Positions 16,799 to 25,049 are shown, counted from the stretch's first letter. The stretch: DNA of 64,000 bases from Lentzea sp. NEAU-D7 (GCF_026242055.1 NZ_JAPJDL010000013.1:127357-191356), one strand, 5' to 3'. Program-made: numbers and translations. The notes: generated by a model not told the origin, from the letters alone.

Positions 16799-16845
16799 TC
16801 GAATCGAGCGCCGCGTTCGACGGCGGAAGTGTCGAACGCGTCGAA
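16799..16845. repeat. TCGA(A) motif cluster in the PL11/GH95 divergent region
   Basis: TCGA begins at 16799, 16804, 16817, 16832 and 16841. The pair at 16832/16841 is TCGAAC nine bases apart, the same arrangement (in the opposite sense) as at 10539/10548. This is the densest cluster in the window, lying upstream of the second PL11 operator. Confidence 0.5.
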
Positions 16846-16900
16846 CCACCGTGATCGCCCTTGTGTGAACCGTCAACGCGCGCGTTCCCGCGATCCGCTG

Positions 16901-16930
16901 TGAACGCAGGACGGGTCAGGTCCGTAAAGT
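16901..16930 (+). promoter_or_regulatory. candidate promoter for GH95 gene
   Basis: TGAACG (16901-16906), an 18-bp spacer and TAAAGT (16925-16930) make a plausible sigma-70-type promoter. Transcription would begin at about 16937, inside the operator that follows. Confidence 0.45.
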
Positions 16931-16932
16931 TG

Positions 16933-16946
16933 TCGAAACGCTTCAA
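16933..16946. promoter_or_regulatory. LacI-type operator (RhaR-like) before GH95 gene
   Basis: TCGAAACGCTTCAA matches the consensus TTGAAACGTTTCAA at 12 of 14 positions and keeps the CG centre. It ends 15 bp before the GTG, the same distance as the site before the repressor gene at 39113. Confidence 0.55.
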
Positions 16947-16960
16947 CACTCGGAGGTGCC

Positions 16961-19123
16961 GTGGTGACCCGACTGTGGTTCGAGGCCCCCGCCGGAGCGT
17001 GGGAGGAAGCGTTGCCGCTGGGCACCGGCAGGCTCGGCGCGATGTGCTTCGGCGGTGTCGAGACCGAACTGGTGCAGCTCAACGACGACCGGCTGTGGAC
17101 GGGATCGCCGCTGCCGGCGCCGTCCGGCGACCCGGCGCTGGTGGAGCAGGCCCGGTCGCAGGTGCTGGCCGGCTCACCTCGCGCGGCGGAAGAGGTGTTG
17201 CGCCGCGTTCAGGGGCCGGACACCGCGAAGTACCTGCCGCTGGCCGACCTCTCGCTCACAGGCGGCCCCGAGCGGGCCGAGGCCTACCGGCGTGAGCTCG
17301 ACCTCCGCACCGGCGTGTACTCGGTCTCCTGCCGGACCGGGGCGACGGAGGTGCGGCGCGAGGCCGTGTGCCATGCGGGACTGCACGTCCTGGCGCTGCG
17401 GGTGACAGGTTCCGGCGTGAGTCCGGTGCTGCGCGGCTCGTTGCCCGGCGAGCACTTCACCTCGCCCGGCGGCATCGCGGGGGTGCGCGGCGTGGTGCCG
17501 TCCGGAACGGCCTGGGCGGCGGTCGTGGCGGTGGACGGCGACACGGTCTACGTCACCACCGAGGTCGGCTACCGCGGACCCGACGCCGCGCCGGTGGACG
17601 ACCCCGCCGAGTGCTCCCGCGCGGCGGTCGAGCGCGTCGAGCAGGCCCGCGGGCTGGGCTGGGCGACGTTCCGCGAGCAGGCCGTCGAAGCCCACCGGAC
17701 GTTGTTCGACAGGGTGAGCTTCCAGCTGGGCCCGGTGCCGGACGTGCCGACCGGCGAGCGGATCGCGCGGCCCGACCGGGCGTTGCCCGCGCTGCTGTTC
17801 CAGTACGGCCGCTACCTGCTGATCACCAGCTCCCGGCCGGGCACGCTGCCCGCGAACCTGCAGGGCATCTGGAACCCGCACACCGATCCGCCGTGGCGCG
17901 GCAACTACACGCTCAACATCAACCTGCAGATGAACTACTGGCCGGCCGAGGTCACGGCACTGCCCGAGTGCCACGAGCCGCTGCTGGAGTTCGTCGCAGG
18001 ACTGTCCGGGCCCGGTGCGGCGACGGCGAAGGCGCTCTACGGCGCGCCGGGCTGGGTGGCGCACCACAACAGCGACCCGTGGTGCCTCACCACGCCGGTC
18101 GGCGACGGTGCCGGCGACCCGGCGTGGGCGAACTGGCCGATGGCCGGGGCGTGGCTGTGCCGGCACCTCCTGGACCACTACGCCTTCACCGGTGACGTCG
18201 GCTGGCTGCGGGACCACGCCTGGCCGGTGCTGCGCGGAGCGGCCGAGTTCTGCCTGCACTGGCTGGTCTCGCGCGACGGGGTGCTCACGACGGCGCCGTC
18301 GACGTCACCCGAGAACCACTACCTGGCCGGGGGAGAACCGGTCGCGGTCGGTGTCGGGTCGACGATGGACCTGGCGTTGACGGCGGACCTGTTCGCCGGT
18401 CTGGTCGAGGTCGCGGAGGTGCTGGGGCTGCGCGACGACGTGGTGGACGAGGTGCGCAGAGTCGCGCTGCCACCGCCGCCGGTCGGATCGCACGGCGGGT
18501 TGCTGGAGTGGGCCGACGAGGTGCCCGACGCGGAGCCGGACCACCGGCACGTGTCGCACCTGTTCGGCCTCTACCCCGGAAGCCAGATCGATCCCGTGCG
18601 CACCCCGGAACTGGCCGAGGCCGCACGGCGAGCGCTCGTCGCCAGGGGAGACGCGGGCACGGGCTGGTCGCTGGCCTGGAAAGCCGCGCTGTGGGCACGG
18701 CTCGGTGACGGCGACCGGGCGCACACCTTGCTGTCGATGTTGCTGACGGAGGCGACGGACGGCAGCCCGCACGGGGGAGGGGTGTACCGCAACCTGCTGT
18801 GCGCGCACCCCCCGTTCCAGATCGACGGCAACTTCGGTGCCACCGCGGCGATCGCGGAAATGCTGCTGCAGAGCCACACCGGCGAGCTGCGCCTGCTGCC
18901 CGCGCTGCCCTCGGCGTGGCCGACCGGCGTCGTGCGCGGACTGCGGGCACGCGGTGGCGTGGTGGTCGACCTCTGGTGGGACGGAGGGGAGTTGAAAGCG
19001 GTCGGGTTGCGAGGTCTGCACGGCGAGAAGACGGTTGTCGTGACGTGCCAGGGCCGTGCGGCAGAGGTGACGGTCCGGCCGGACGTCCAGCTGATGCTCG
19101 GCGAGACGCTCGTCCCGCGGTGA
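16961..19123 (+). CDS. cytosolic GH95 alpha-L-fucosidase/alpha-L-galactosidase
   Basis: 720 residues, starting at GTG 16961 (GTG 16964 also possible) after GGAGG at 16952-16956. There is no signal peptide, so it acts in the cytoplasm. The catalytic set of GH95 is intact: E451 in PSTSPENHY (acid), N319 and N321 in LNINLQMNYW, and D622 in PFQIDGNFG (base). Family members cut terminal alpha-L-fucose or alpha-L-galactose from xyloglucan, rhamnogalacturonan or related oligosaccharides. Being intracellular, it must depend on an importer for short oligosaccharides, and none is adjacent. The RhaR-like operator ties it to rhamnose use. Which of the two sugars it prefers cannot be told by reading. Confidence 0.88.
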   Translation: MVTRLWFEAPAGAWEEALPLGTGRLGAMCFGGVETELVQLNDDRLWTGSPLPAPSGDPALVEQARSQVLAGSPRAAEEVLRRVQGPDTAKYLPLADLSLTGGPERAEAYRRELDLRTGVYSVSCRTGATEVRREAVCHAGLHVLALRVTGSGVSPVLRGSLPGEHFTSPGGIAGVRGVVPSGTAWAAVVAVDGDTVYVTTEVGYRGPDAAPVDDPAECSRAAVERVEQARGLGWATFREQAVEAHRTLFDRVSFQLGPVPDVPTGERIARPDRALPALLFQYGRYLLITSSRPGTLPANLQGIWNPHTDPPWRGNYTLNINLQMNYWPAEVTALPECHEPLLEFVAGLSGPGAATAKALYGAPGWVAHHNSDPWCLTTPVGDGAGDPAWANWPMAGAWLCRHLLDHYAFTGDVGWLRDHAWPVLRGAAEFCLHWLVSRDGVLTTAPSTSPENHYLAGGEPVAVGVGSTMDLALTADLFAGLVEVAEVLGLRDDVVDEVRRVALPPPPVGSHGGLLEWADEVPDAEPDHRHVSHLFGLYPGSQIDPVRTPELAEAARRALVARGDAGTGWSLAWKAALWARLGDGDRAHTLLSMLLTEATDGSPHGGGVYRNLLCAHPPFQIDGNFGATAAIAEMLLQSHTGELRLLPALPSAWPTGVVRGLRARGGVVVDLWWDGGELKAVGLRGLHGEKTVVVTCQGRAAEVTVRPDVQLMLGETLVPR

Positions 19124-19128
19124 CGAAC

Positions 19129-19161
19129 GTCCGCGCCCGGCAAGGCGTGCCGGGCGCGGAC
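19129..19161. terminator. bidirectional terminator hairpin
   Basis: A perfect 14-bp stem (GTCCGCGCCCGGCA and its complement, loop AGGCG) between the convergent GH95 and phosphodiesterase-like genes. Confidence 0.85.
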
Positions 19162-19192
19162 ATCGGTGTCACCTGGTGCGCGGCGGCACCTC

Positions 19193-20485
19193 TCAGGCCG
19201 GCACGAAGATCACGCCGAGCCGGTCGACCTCGGTGCCCGCCCGGCCGGTGAACCCGGCGATGCGCCAGCCCGCGGGAGCGGTCGCGGTGACCGTCTCCCC
19301 GGTCGGCTGCCCCGCCGAGAGCGTGCGTCCCCGGTTGGTGGTGAAGGCGGCCGAGAACACGCGCGTATGACCGTTGTACTTGCCCTGGCTCAGCTTCGCG
19401 GACACGAAGTGCTCACTCGGCTCGAGCGTGAGGGACGTGGCCGTGCCGCCCGTGCCGCCGTGGGTGAGCGTGGTGCCGTTCGTGAGCGTGGCCGCGATCT
19501 GGTCCAGCCTGCCGCCACCGCGCAAGGCGAGCGTGCGCACGGCACCGAGGTCGATCGCCGCGATGTCGGTGAACGGGCTTCCGTGCGGACCGCCGGCCTC
19601 GGCGCTGAGCTTGATGTTCTCGTCCGCTGTCCAGTCGAACCGCGCGGCGATCGGGTAGTGGTCGGACAGCGGTCTGCCCTGGGCGTCCACGAACGCCGCG
19701 TCGTCGTTGCGGTAGTCCCGCGCGGTCAGCGTGATCTGCCTGTTGCCGCGGTAGAGGATCTTGTCGACCACCTCGCAGGAGTCGGTGACCGCGGCCGGGT
19801 CGCACACGAGTGCCGGAGCGCCCGCCGCTGGTGCCTGGCCGCCGCGTTCGAGCTGGACCCACGCGTCGGTCAGGCCGTTGGTGGTGACCAGCTCGCGGAT
19901 GTTGTCGGCCTCGCGGGTGTAGCGGGTGTTGGTGTCGCCCATGACGATGACCGCGTTGCCCGCCGAGTGCGCGGCGATGTGGCGGGACAGCTGGGTGATG
20001 TTCGACCTGCGCGCGGCGAGGTCGGCGGGCTCGGTGCCCGCGTTGGGGTGCAGGTTGTACAGGTCGACGGTCACCCCGGCGGCCAGTGTGATCCGCTTGT
20101 AGGTGAACCCCTTGGGCGTGAGGCAGTCCGTGCCGTTGCAGGACGACCACTTCGTGCGTTCGAGGTCGCTGTACGGCCTGTGCGACAGCGTGTTCAGGCC
20201 GCTGCCGAACGGGACGCCGCCGGTCGTGGGCGTGCGGTGGGCGTGGTCGTCCCCCGCGTACAGGGCCGCGTGGTAGTTGAAGTCCTCCTGGACGTTGACG
20301 ATGTCGTAGGGCGCGAGGCGCGGGCTGATCAACGGCGTGTTCACGGCGGGGTCGCCGGACGACAGCGGCTCCGGCAGGCCCGCCACGTTGTAGGTCAGCA
20401 CCTCGAAGCTGCCACCGGTGGTGGCGTGTGCCGGCGTGACGAGCGCCGCCAGCACCGCGGGGATCAGGAGCAGGGGTCTGATCAT
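19193..20485 (-). CDS. secreted endonuclease/exonuclease/phosphatase-family protein with jacalin-like lectin domain
   Basis: 430 residues; the ATG at 20485 shares one base with the upstream GH27 stop (TGATG) and opens a signal peptide (cleavage near AHA-TT). Residues 25-290 form an EEP fold: FEVLTYNVAGLP, VNVQEDF (metal Glu), GDTNTRYTR (Asp/Asn) and SDHYPIAARF (catalytic Asp-His). Residues 295-430 match a jacalin-like lectin: GGPHGSPFTDI, GGRLDQIAATL, HGGTGG, TNRGRTLSAGQPTGE, FTGRAGTEVDRLGVIFVP. EEP proteins include DNases, sphingomyelinases and inositol phosphatases. With a glycan-binding tail and coupling to a GH27, it may act on a phosphorylated or lipid-linked glycan, or be an extracellular nuclease. 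The substrate is not known. Confidence 0.8.
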   Translation of the reverse strand: MIRPLLLIPAVLAALVTPAHATTGGSFEVLTYNVAGLPEPLSSGDPAVNTPLISPRLAPYDIVNVQEDFNYHAALYAGDDHAHRTPTTGGVPFGSGLNTLSHRPYSDLERTKWSSCNGTDCLTPKGFTYKRITLAAGVTVDLYNLHPNAGTEPADLAARRSNITQLSRHIAAHSAGNAVIVMGDTNTRYTREADNIRELVTTNGLTDAWVQLERGGQAPAAGAPALVCDPAAVTDSCEVVDKILYRGNRQITLTARDYRNDDAAFVDAQGRPLSDHYPIAARFDWTADENIKLSAEAGGPHGSPFTDIAAIDLGAVRTLALRGGGRLDQIAATLTNGTTLTHGGTGGTATSLTLEPSEHFVSAKLSQGKYNGHTRVFSAAFTTNRGRTLSAGQPTGETVTATAPAGWRIAGFTGRAGTEVDRLGVIFVPA

Positions 20486-22401
20486 CAGTTGCGCGTCCAC
20501 TTCTGGTTGGCGGCGCCGTTGCACGTCCACAGCACGAGCTTCGTGCCGTTGGCCGTCGCGGCGCCGTAGGCGTCGAGGCAGAGACCGGACTGCACGCCGG
20601 TGACGGTGCCGTCGGCGTTGACGTTCCACTGCTGGTTGGTGCCACCGGTGCAGTCGTAGATGGCCACCTTCGTGCCGTTGGTGGTGCCGTGGTCCCAGGC
20701 GTCGAGGCACTTGGTGCCGTAGACGACGAGCTCTTTGCGCGCGGTGTGCGTGAACGTCTGCTGCTCGCCGCCGTTGCAGTCCCACAACTGGGCCTGCGTG
20801 CCGTTTGTGGTGGTGTTGCCGTTGATGTCGGCGCACCGGCCGGACTGCGCGCCGATCACCTGGGTGCCCGCCGTGCCGGGGAGCTCGCGCACCTCGACCG
20901 CCGTCACCCCGGCTCCGGAGACAGTCAGGGAGTTGGTCCCCCTGGCCAGCGACACGATCGCGGACACGGTGCCCCTGGGTGTCGGGGGGAGTGCGAGCGT
21001 GGTGGGGATCTGACCGCCGTTGACCTGCAGGGTGCTCTGGCGGGCGACGCGGTCGCCGTTGGTGTACTCGATCGTGGCGACCGCCAGCCCGCTGGCCGTG
21101 GCGGTGATGCCGGTGGCGCGGGAGTTCACGACGGGGTAGGTGGCGGCGCTCGCCTCCGTGCCGGTGATGGACAGCATCACCGCGTCGCCTGCGGGAACCG
21201 TGACGCTGTGGCTGCCGTTGGTGATCGGTGTGGCCACGCCGCTCCACAGGTCGCGCGCCGCCGCCGTCGGACCGGCCAGGCCGAGATCGGCCAGCCTCAC
21301 CGTCGTGGTGGCCGCCGAGGACGTCCGGTTGAGCAGGGTCACCGCCCGGCGTCCGTTGCCGGACAACACCTTCGCGTAGACCTGCCGGTCCCGGACGTCC
21401 TCCGCCACCTCGACGGCGGGCAGGCCGCGCGGGTCCTGGCCCACGGCCAGCACCTCGCGGTTGGTCAGCACCGAGATCGTGCTGTCGTTCATCTTCGTGA
21501 GGTCGTTGCCGAGCAGCATCGGCGAACCACCGACCGCCCACAGGCTCATGTGCACCCGGCTCGCCGCGGCGGACAGGCCGGGCATGCCGATCATCATCAT
21601 GTCCGGGTCGTTGTAGTAGCCGGTGTGCTGGGCGGTCGGCCGCTGGTTCTTGTCGAAGTTCTCGTAGACCATGTCGATCGACGGTGTCTCGTGCGCGAAG
21701 ACGATGTCCGTTCCGGTGCGCCACAACGGGGCCATGCCCGGCGCCCAGTTCCACGGGTCGTTCTTGCCCCACTCGCAGATCGACAGCACGAGCTCGCGCC
21801 CGGTGGTGGCGCTCGCCTTGGCGGCGGCGTCGCTGAGCGCCCGGTAGGTGCTGGGCGCGTCGAGCTCCTCGACGTCGGCGCCGCACCAGTCGACCTTGAC
21901 GTAGTCGAAGCCCCACCGGGAGAACCGCAGCATGTCCTGCTCGTAGTGGCCCTCGCTGCCGGTGCCGGCGTGCGGAGGACCGGGGGTGGGGAAGTAGTAG
22001 CCGCAGCCGTTCCTGCCCGCGTCGGTGTAGATCCCCGCCTTGAGGCCCTTGCCGTGGATGTAGTCGGCGATCGCCTTCATGCCGCCGGGCCACTGGGCCT
22101 CGTCGACGGTGATGTCGCCCGCGCTGTCACGGGTTCCCTTCCACCACCCCGAGTCGATGTTGACGTACCGGTAGCCGGCGGCCGCGAGCCCGGACGACAC
22201 CAGTGCGTCCGCCTGCGCCTTGATCACGTTGTGGTCGATGTTCTCGAAGAAGGTGTTCCACGAGGCCCAGCCCATCGGTGCGGACGGCACCCGGACCTGG
22301 TTCTGGGAGAGGGCTGGCCCCGCCGAGGCCGCGGTGCCGCCGAACGCGGTGACGGCGCTCAGAGCGACCGCTAGAACGAGAAAGCGTGTGAACGTTAACA
22401 T
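20485..22401 (-). CDS. secreted GH27 glycosidase (alpha-galactosidase or beta-L-arabinopyranosidase) with CBM13
   Basis: 638 residues with a signal peptide (cleavage near ASA-GP). The GH27 barrel covers about 40-310: nucleophile D171 in YVKVDWCGAD, acid/base D232 in WRTGTDI, and CEW (E210). Canonical alpha-galactosidases have two adjacent Asp residues in the IDDCW segment that bind O4 and O6; here it reads D83-S84 (NIDSGWW), so the second Asp is lost, which may shift specificity, for example towards beta-L-arabinopyranose. A beta-sandwich and a CBM35/CBM6-like segment (about 405-505) follow, then three ricin-type repeats with CLDAYG and NQKW motifs (about 510-638). The ribosome site before the ATG is weak. 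Two LacI-type operators precede it. Confidence 0.85.
   Translation of the reverse strand: MLTFTRFLVLAVALSAVTAFGGTAASAGPALSQNQVRVPSAPMGWASWNTFFENIDHNVIKAQADALVSSGLAAAGYRYVNIDSGWWKGTRDSAGDITVDEAQWPGGMKAIADYIHGKGLKAGIYTDAGRNGCGYYFPTPGPPHAGTGSEGHYEQDMLRFSRWGFDYVKVDWCGADVEELDAPSTYRALSDAAAKASATTGRELVLSICEWGKNDPWNWAPGMAPLWRTGTDIVFAHETPSIDMVYENFDKNQRPTAQHTGYYNDPDMMMIGMPGLSAAASRVHMSLWAVGGSPMLLGNDLTKMNDSTISVLTNREVLAVGQDPRGLPAVEVAEDVRDRQVYAKVLSGNGRRAVTLLNRTSSAATTTVRLADLGLAGPTAAARDLWSGVATPITNGSHSVTVPAGDAVMLSITGTEASAATYPVVNSRATGITATASGLAVATIEYTNGDRVARQSTLQVNGGQIPTTLALPPTPRGTVSAIVSLARGTNSLTVSGAGVTAVEVRELPGTAGTQVIGAQSGRCADINGNTTTNGTQAQLWDCNGGEQQTFTHTARKELVVYGTKCLDAWDHGTTNGTKVAIYDCTGGTNQQWNVNADGTVTGVQSGLCLDAYGAATANGTKLVLWTCNGAANQKWTRN
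22387..22400. promoter_or_regulatory. LacI-type operator overlapping the GH27 start
   Basis: TGTGAACGTTAACA is an imperfect palindrome spanning the GH27 start codon and early codons. It shares the frame TGT-N-A-R-C-G-Y-T-N-ACA with the site at 22464-22481, which makes a paired-operator arrangement plausible. Confidence 0.45.
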
Positions 22402-22463
22402 CGTTGTTTCTGGCTCACTTTCCGCTTTGCAGGGTGTTTTCAGGGAAAGGGCGTTGTGCTAAT

Positions 22464-22481
22464 GATGTGAGCGCTGACATC
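22464..22481. promoter_or_regulatory. LacI-type operator upstream of GH27 gene
   Basis: GATGTGAGCGCTGACATC is an 18-bp palindrome with one mismatched pair around an AGCGCT centre, 63 bp upstream of the GH27 ATG. It resembles operators of galactose/arabinose-type LacI regulators; the cognate protein is not known. Confidence 0.6.
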
Positions 22482-22672
22482 TTGGATTGGCGGAGTGGGG
22501 CCGTCAACCGCCCGGCGGTTGTTCGCGAAAGATTCGACGAATTCCTTCGACGGTGTGACAGAGGTTGCCGGCCGGACAAACGCGAGGTCAGCGGCCTGTC
22601 CGGACCGGACAGGCTCCGGCGGTGGGCCACTCGGCGGTGTCCTCGGGTGATCGGCTGGCTAGTGTCCGAATT

Positions 22673-22688
22673 CTGGGAGCGCTCCCAG
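22673..22688. promoter_or_regulatory. CebR box
   Basis: CTGGGAGCGCTCCCAG is a perfect 16-bp palindrome containing TGGGAGCGCTCCCA, the established operator of the cello-oligosaccharide repressor CebR in Streptomyces. It lies 41 bp before the mannanase start. CebR itself is not encoded in this window. Confidence 0.92.
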
Positions 22689-22728
22689 TTCTTACCCAGG
22701 TCAGCCGAACATTTCCCAGGAGGTCGTC

Positions 22729-24990
22729 GTGACCTTGCGATTTCTTCGAGCGGTGGTGACCGGCCTGCTACTGGCGGCCTGTGTGACCCTCGCTCCCACC
22801 GCGGCGAACGCCGCCGCTCCCACCAGAGTGATGGCGCTCGGTGACTCCATCACCGGCTCTCCGGGCTGCTGGCGGGCGCTGCTCTGGAAGCACCTGCAGG
22901 ACACCGGGCACACCGGCGTCGACTTCGTCGGCTCGCTGCCCGCGCCGGGGTGCGGCTTCACCTACGACGGTGAGAACGAGGGCCACGGCGGGTACCTCGC
23001 GACGAACATCGCGCGGGACAACCAGCTTCCCGGGTGGCTCTCCTCGGCCCGGCCGGACGTCGTGCTCATGCACCTGGGCACCAACGACGTCTGGAGCAAC
23101 ATCCCCGCGAGCACGATCCTGGGCGCCTACAGCACGCTGCTCGGTCAGATGCGGGCGAGCAACCCGGCGATCAAGCTGGTCGTCGCCCAGATCATCCCGA
23201 TGAACCCGGCGAACTGCTCCGCGTGCGGACAGCGGGTGGTGGACCTGAACGCCGCGATTCCCGGCTGGGCGCGGGCGAACAGCACGGCGGCCTCGCCGAT
23301 CACGGTGGTGGACCAGTGGACCGGGTTCAGCACCGCGGCCGACACCACCGACGGCGTGCACCCCAACACCACCACCGGGATCCAGAAGATCGAGAGCCGC
23401 TGGTACCCGGCGCTCGTGGCCGCGCTGGGGTCCGAACCCCCGGCCGCGGTGGGGCTGCACGTCGAGGGCGCGCGGGTCGTCGAGGGCAACGGCACCCCGT
23501 TCGTCATGCGCGGCGTGAACCACGCGCACGTCTGGTACCAGTCGCAGACGAGGGCGTTCGCGGACATCAAGTCCTTCGGCGCCAACACGGTGCGCGTCGT
23601 GCTCGGCAGCGGTCAGCGGTGGGGCCCGACCCCGGCGGCGGAGGTCGGGAACGTCATCGGGCTGTGCAAGCAGTCGAAGCTGATCTGCGTGCTGGAGGTC
23701 CACGACACCACCGGGTACGGCGAGCAGAGCGGGGCGGCGACCCTCGACCAGGCGGCCAGCTACTGGATCAGCGTGGCGAGCGCGCTCAAGGGCCAGGAGA
23801 ACTACGTCGTCATCAACCTGGGCAACGAGCCGTTCGGCAACAACGCCCAGGTCAGTGCCACGTGGGCGAGTGCGACGAGCAGCGCGATCAGCCGGCTGCG
23901 CGGAGCCGGCCTGCAGCACCTGCTGATGGCGGACGCGCCCATGTGGGGCCAGGACTGGGGCAACATCATGCGCGACAACGCGGCGTCGGTGCTGAACGCC
24001 GATCCGCAGCGCAACACCGTGTTCTCCATCCACATGTACGGCGTCTACAACACCGCGGACAAGGTCAACGCCTACTTCGACGCGTTCAAGTCGGCGGGGC
24101 TGCCGCTGGTGGTGGGGGAGTTCGGGCACAACCACAGCGACGGCGACCCGGACGAGGACACGATCCTCGCCCAGGCGCAGGCCCGCGGCCTCGGTTACCT
24201 CGGCTGGTCGTGGAGCGGCAACAGCAGCGACGTCGCGTACCTCGACATGGTCAACTCCTTCGACCCGGCGAACCTGACCCCGTGGGGCCAGCGGATCCTC
24301 AACGGCGCCAACGGAATCCGGCAGACCTCGAAGGAGGCCACGATCTACGGCGGCAGTCCGGGTGACACCCAGCCGCCGTCGACGCCGGGCACCCCGGTGG
24401 CGTCAGGCGTGACGTCCATGGGCCTTGCGCTCACCTGGACGGCCTCGACCGACAACGTCGGCGTCACCGGCTACGACGTGCTCCGCGCCGTGGGCAGCGG
24501 CTCCTTCACGCAGGTCGGCACGACGGCGAGGACCTCGTTCGCCGACAGCGGCCTGACCCCGTCGACCACCTACCGGTACCAGGTGCGGGCGAAGGACGCG
24601 GCGGGCAACGTGTCGGCGAGTTCGGGCATCGTGTCGGCGACGACCAGCGCGGGTGGCGGCACCGGTACCTGCAAGGTCGGCTACTCGGGCCAGAACTGGG
24701 GCGGTGGCAACGGCTTCACCGCCAGCATCGCCATCACCAACACCGGCACGAGCGCGATCAACGGCTGGACGCTGGCCTTCAGCTACGCCAACGGCCAGAC
24801 CGTGACCCTGCCCGGGTGGGGCGCGACGTTCGCCCAGTCCGGCGCCGCCGTCACCGCGACCAACATGACCTGGAACGGCACTCTGGCGCCGAACGCGTCG
24901 ACGACCATCGGGTTCAACGGCACGTTCAGCGGGACCAACCCGGCGCCGTCGTCGTTCACGCTCAACGGGAGCGCCTGCACGACCGCCTGA
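22729..24990 (+). CDS. secreted CE3 acetylesterase - GH5 mannanase - Fn3 - CBM2 fusion
   Basis: 753 residues, GTG start with AGGAGG at 22718-22723, signal peptide to about residue 29. Residues 32-235 are a CE3-type SGNH esterase: S40 in ALGDSITGSPG, NEGHGG, GTND at 117-120 and DGVHPN with H211. Residues 242-530 are a GH5 barrel of the subfamily 8 mannanase type (MRGVNHAHVWY): acid/base E367 in LGNEPFG and nucleophile E464 in VVGEFGHN. An Fn3 domain (about 548-640) and a CBM2 with paired Cys (about 646-753) complete it. One polypeptide thus could remove acetyl groups and cut the mannan chain while bound to cellulose. The CebR box means it is induced by cello-oligosaccharides. Confidence 0.9.
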   Translation: MTLRFLRAVVTGLLLAACVTLAPTAANAAAPTRVMALGDSITGSPGCWRALLWKHLQDTGHTGVDFVGSLPAPGCGFTYDGENEGHGGYLATNIARDNQLPGWLSSARPDVVLMHLGTNDVWSNIPASTILGAYSTLLGQMRASNPAIKLVVAQIIPMNPANCSACGQRVVDLNAAIPGWARANSTAASPITVVDQWTGFSTAADTTDGVHPNTTTGIQKIESRWYPALVAALGSEPPAAVGLHVEGARVVEGNGTPFVMRGVNHAHVWYQSQTRAFADIKSFGANTVRVVLGSGQRWGPTPAAEVGNVIGLCKQSKLICVLEVHDTTGYGEQSGAATLDQAASYWISVASALKGQENYVVINLGNEPFGNNAQVSATWASATSSAISRLRGAGLQHLLMADAPMWGQDWGNIMRDNAASVLNADPQRNTVFSIHMYGVYNTADKVNAYFDAFKSAGLPLVVGEFGHNHSDGDPDEDTILAQAQARGLGYLGWSWSGNSSDVAYLDMVNSFDPANLTPWGQRILNGANGIRQTSKEATIYGGSPGDTQPPSTPGTPVASGVTSMGLALTWTASTDNVGVTGYDVLRAVGSGSFTQVGTTARTSFADSGLTPSTTYRYQVRAKDAAGNVSASSGIVSATTSAGGGTGTCKVGYSGQNWGGGNGFTASIAITNTGTSAINGWTLAFSYANGQTVTLPGWGATFAQSGAAVTATNMTWNGTLAPNASTTIGFNGTFSGTNPAPSSFTLNGSACTTA

Positions 24991-25009
24991 GTTCGCATTT
25001 GCACGATTC

Positions 25010-25039
25010 AACAGGCTGTCCGATTGCGGACAGTCTGTT
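25010..25039 (+). terminator. terminator-like hairpin after the mannanase gene
   Basis: AACAGGCTGTCCG pairs with CGGACAGTCTGTT across the loop ATTG, with one G-T pair. There is no T-run, as is common in high-GC actinomycetes. Confidence 0.7.
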
Positions 25040-25049
25040 GTCGTGTGCC

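Larger units (their letters stand above)
22402..22728. other. 327-bp divergent regulatory region, GH27 versus mannanase
   Basis: No convincing gene lies here. It holds a LacI-type palindrome nearer the GH27 gene (22464-22481), two TTCGAC motifs 13 bp apart (22533 and 22546), and a perfect CebR box (22673-22688) nearer the mannanase gene. The two genes therefore appear to be controlled separately. Confidence 0.6.

Noticed and set aside
16712..16876. N-terminal extension of the second PL11 open frame
   Set aside because: The stretch holds a LacI-type palindrome and TCGA motifs, and would place about 55 basic residues before a clean signal peptide.
20486..22093. Long Arg/Gly-rich minus-strand reading frame joined to the EEP protein frame
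   Set aside because: It is the out-of-frame shadow of the GH27 gene; the EEP protein starts at 20485 with its own signal peptide.
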